From assembly GCF_000974445.1 (NCBI RefSeq), contig NZ_BBOJ01000008.1:248001-312000 (forward strand): 64,000 nt of DNA, in the 5' to 3' direction. The notes under the pieces were generated by a model that was not told where the DNA came from, ran no database searches, and was given only the letters and a program-made list of their open reading frames with translations. Shown piece after piece: positions 63,050-64,000 of the stretch. The position numbers were made by a program, and so were the translations under genes. The DNA comes from Lentzea aerocolonigenes. Its GTDB lineage: Bacteria; Actinomycetota; Actinomycetes; Mycobacteriales; Pseudonocardiaceae. Every line of letters begins with the position of its first letter. Positions within the stretch are counted from its first letter, which is position 1.

Positions 63050-63748
63050 GTGCTGCGATCGTCCATTCAGCTGTCCGACCTCGCGTTCGACGTGCTGTGG
63101 AAGCAGGAGAAGCTGGGTGACTACCACCCGGCGCTGCACGTCGACTCGCCCGGTGAGACCGAGGACGAGCGCGCTGTCATCGAGCGCGACGTCATCGGCG
63201 AGCTGCGCAGGGTCGGGCTGGACCACCCGGACGTTCGGGGCACGCTGCACCTGATCGCCAAGGCGGACAGGGACTACTCGGCGTGGATCGCGGTCACGCC
63301 GAGCGAGACCAAGCCGGTCGTCGTCGCGGCGAACGGGCAACACGGCGTGCTCGCCGTGCACGACAACGGATTCGTGCAGCTGCACCCGGTCCGTCCGGAG
63401 AACGCGCCGGAGGTTCTCGCGATGCAGCTGCCGGACGTGCCCGCCGGCCGGGGCGCGTCGATCAACGTGCACGCGTCCGAGATCAACGTGCACCAGCCGG
63501 GCAAGGCGTCGCCGTCGGTGTCGCTGCGCCAGCTGCTCGCCCAGCCCCGCAAGGGCACGGCGAAGCTGTACGCGGCGAAGCGCGGCGCTGAGGGCAGGGA
63601 GCGGGCCAAGACCTTCCTCACCACGATCGACTTCGAGGACGGCCGCTGGCTCGTGGTCAAGTACACCGACCAGAACCACCAGACGTGGGTGCACGCCACG
63701 CCCGCGTCGCGCCAGATCATCACGGACTGGCTCAAGCGCCTCACGTGA
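63050..63748 (+). CDS. ESX secretion-associated EspG-like chaperone
   Basis: A 232-residue protein of the EspG family that in mycobacteria binds PPE proteins in the cytosol and hands them to a type VII system. It opens SIQLSDLAFDVLWKQEKLGD, like other EspG-like proteins, and has the core GLDHPDVRGTLHLIAKADRD and YTDQNHQTWVHATPASRQ. The GTG at 63050 lies one base after the PPE-like stop, with GGGGG upstream. No ESX membrane core gene is in the window, so the module must use a system encoded elsewhere. Confidence 0.82.
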   Translation: MLRSSIQLSDLAFDVLWKQEKLGDYHPALHVDSPGETEDERAVIERDVIGELRRVGLDHPDVRGTLHLIAKADRDYSAWIAVTPSETKPVVVAANGQHGVLAVHDNGFVQLHPVRPENAPEVLAMQLPDVPAGRGASINVHASEINVHQPGKASPSVSLRQLLAQPRKGTAKLYAAKRGAEGRERAKTFLTTIDFEDGRWLVVKYTDQNHQTWVHATPASRQIITDWLKRLT

Positions 63749-63764
63749 CCCTGTGACGGTCGAA

Positions 63765-63797
63765 GTTCACTTCCGGTTTCACCGCCGGTCAGACCGG
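63765..63797 (+). promoter_or_regulatory. PHO-box-like direct repeats before phoD
   Basis: Three 11-base units, GTTCACTTCCG, GTTTCACCGCC and GGTCAGACCGG, follow one another without gaps, matching the GTTCACC-type 11-nt direct repeats bound by PhoP in streptomycetes. They end 18 bases before the phoD ATG. The third unit also overlaps a CCGCCGG/CCGGCGG palindrome (63782-63800). Confidence 0.6.
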
Positions 63798-63814
63798 CGG
63801 ACTACAAACCGCGC

Positions 63815-64000
63815 ATGACCTTCGACCGTCGCACGTTGTTCAAGGCAGGCGCACTCGGCACGGCCGCGGCGCTGGTGCCGTCCGGCATCGGCCTCGCGCA
63901 GACCAGCCGACCGATCCTCACCCACGGCGTGCAGTCCGGCGACGTCACGCGGGACGGCGCCATCGTGTGGACCCGCGCCGACCGCCCGTCCCGGATGCTC
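63815..64000 (+). CDS. phoD: PhoD-type alkaline phosphatase, 5' part
   Basis: Sixty-two codons are visible before the window ends. The protein opens with a twin-arginine signal, FDRRTLFKAGALGTAAALV, and the mature start THGVQSGDVTRDGAIVWTRA is the usual N-terminal domain of PhoD phosphatases/phosphodiesterases, which are exported folded with their metals. A PHO-box-like repeat lies just upstream, consistent with phosphate-starvation control. The catalytic domain lies beyond the window, so activity is inferred. Confidence 0.85.
   Translation, partial: MTFDRRTLFKAGALGTAAALVPSGIGLAQTSRPILTHGVQSGDVTRDGAIVWTRADRPSRML

Overview
The window is high-GC actinobacterial DNA. Mycothiol-type redox genes, DUF3558/PPE-like/EspG proteins, GTG/TTG starts and the gene order all point to a filamentous member of the Pseudonocardiales (Lentzea/Saccharothrix/Lechevalieria-like); the exact genus is inference. 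No rRNA, integrase, transposase or CRISPR array was seen.

The backbone is a housekeeping block that, as I recall, is collinear with the Mycobacterium tuberculosis Rv2447c-Rv2467 region: pepN, a DsbA-like mycothiol oxidoreductase, rpiB and nei, tRNA-Gly and tRNA-Pro, tig, clpP1-clpP2-clpX, valS, folC and a DUF4233 membrane protein. Accessory DNA is inserted between these anchors.

Region by region. 0-5.4 kb: two tandem GNAT acetyltransferases, pepN, the DsbA-like protein and an AlkA-type glycosylase. 5.4-13.3 kb: aldehyde dehydrogenase, Eis-type acetyltransferase, a membrane protein, nei-rpiB, ComB-like phosphatase plus MBL hydrolase, HIT protein, HxlR-VOC pair, a dead NmrA-like fragment, decayed tandem repeats and tRNA-Gly. 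13.4-21.2 kb: tRNA-Pro, alpha/beta hydrolase, a large protein with a HEPN-like motif, and a glycine-betaine-type ABC system with two paralogous binding proteins. 21.2-26.2 kb: a 50-nt hairpin, a small ORF, a P450 and two tandem secreted PKD proteins. 26.2-35.3 kb: an apparent N-glycan utilisation locus (EndoT-like GH18, GH38 alpha-mannosidase, GH5-type beta-mannosidase, a CUT1 ABC importer and a divergent LacI regulator with a perfect operator palindrome). 35.3-37.8 kb: a 142-bp near-perfect palindrome, a LysR regulator and a secreted protein. 37.9-42.3 kb: tig-clpP1P2-clpX. 42.4-55.9 kb: serine hydrolases including a decayed duplicate, an esterase, CaiB and FdhD, a flavoprotein, small regulators, a GH28 enzyme, an FdhF/YdeP-like molybdoenzyme and a membrane-anchored protein. 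56-60.4 kb: valS-folC-DUF4233. 60.4-64 kb: a frameshifted lipoprotein, a type VII-secretion-like accessory module and the start of a PhoD phosphatase behind a PHO-box-like repeat.

The most coherent accessory system is the 26-35 kb glycan locus. The secreted GH18 would cut high-mannose N-glycans from glycoproteins, the lipoprotein-dependent importer would take up the glycan, and GH38 and GH5 would dismantle it inside the cell under LacI control. The least explained objects are the 588-residue HEPN-motif protein, the 142-bp palindrome and the 50-nt structured element.
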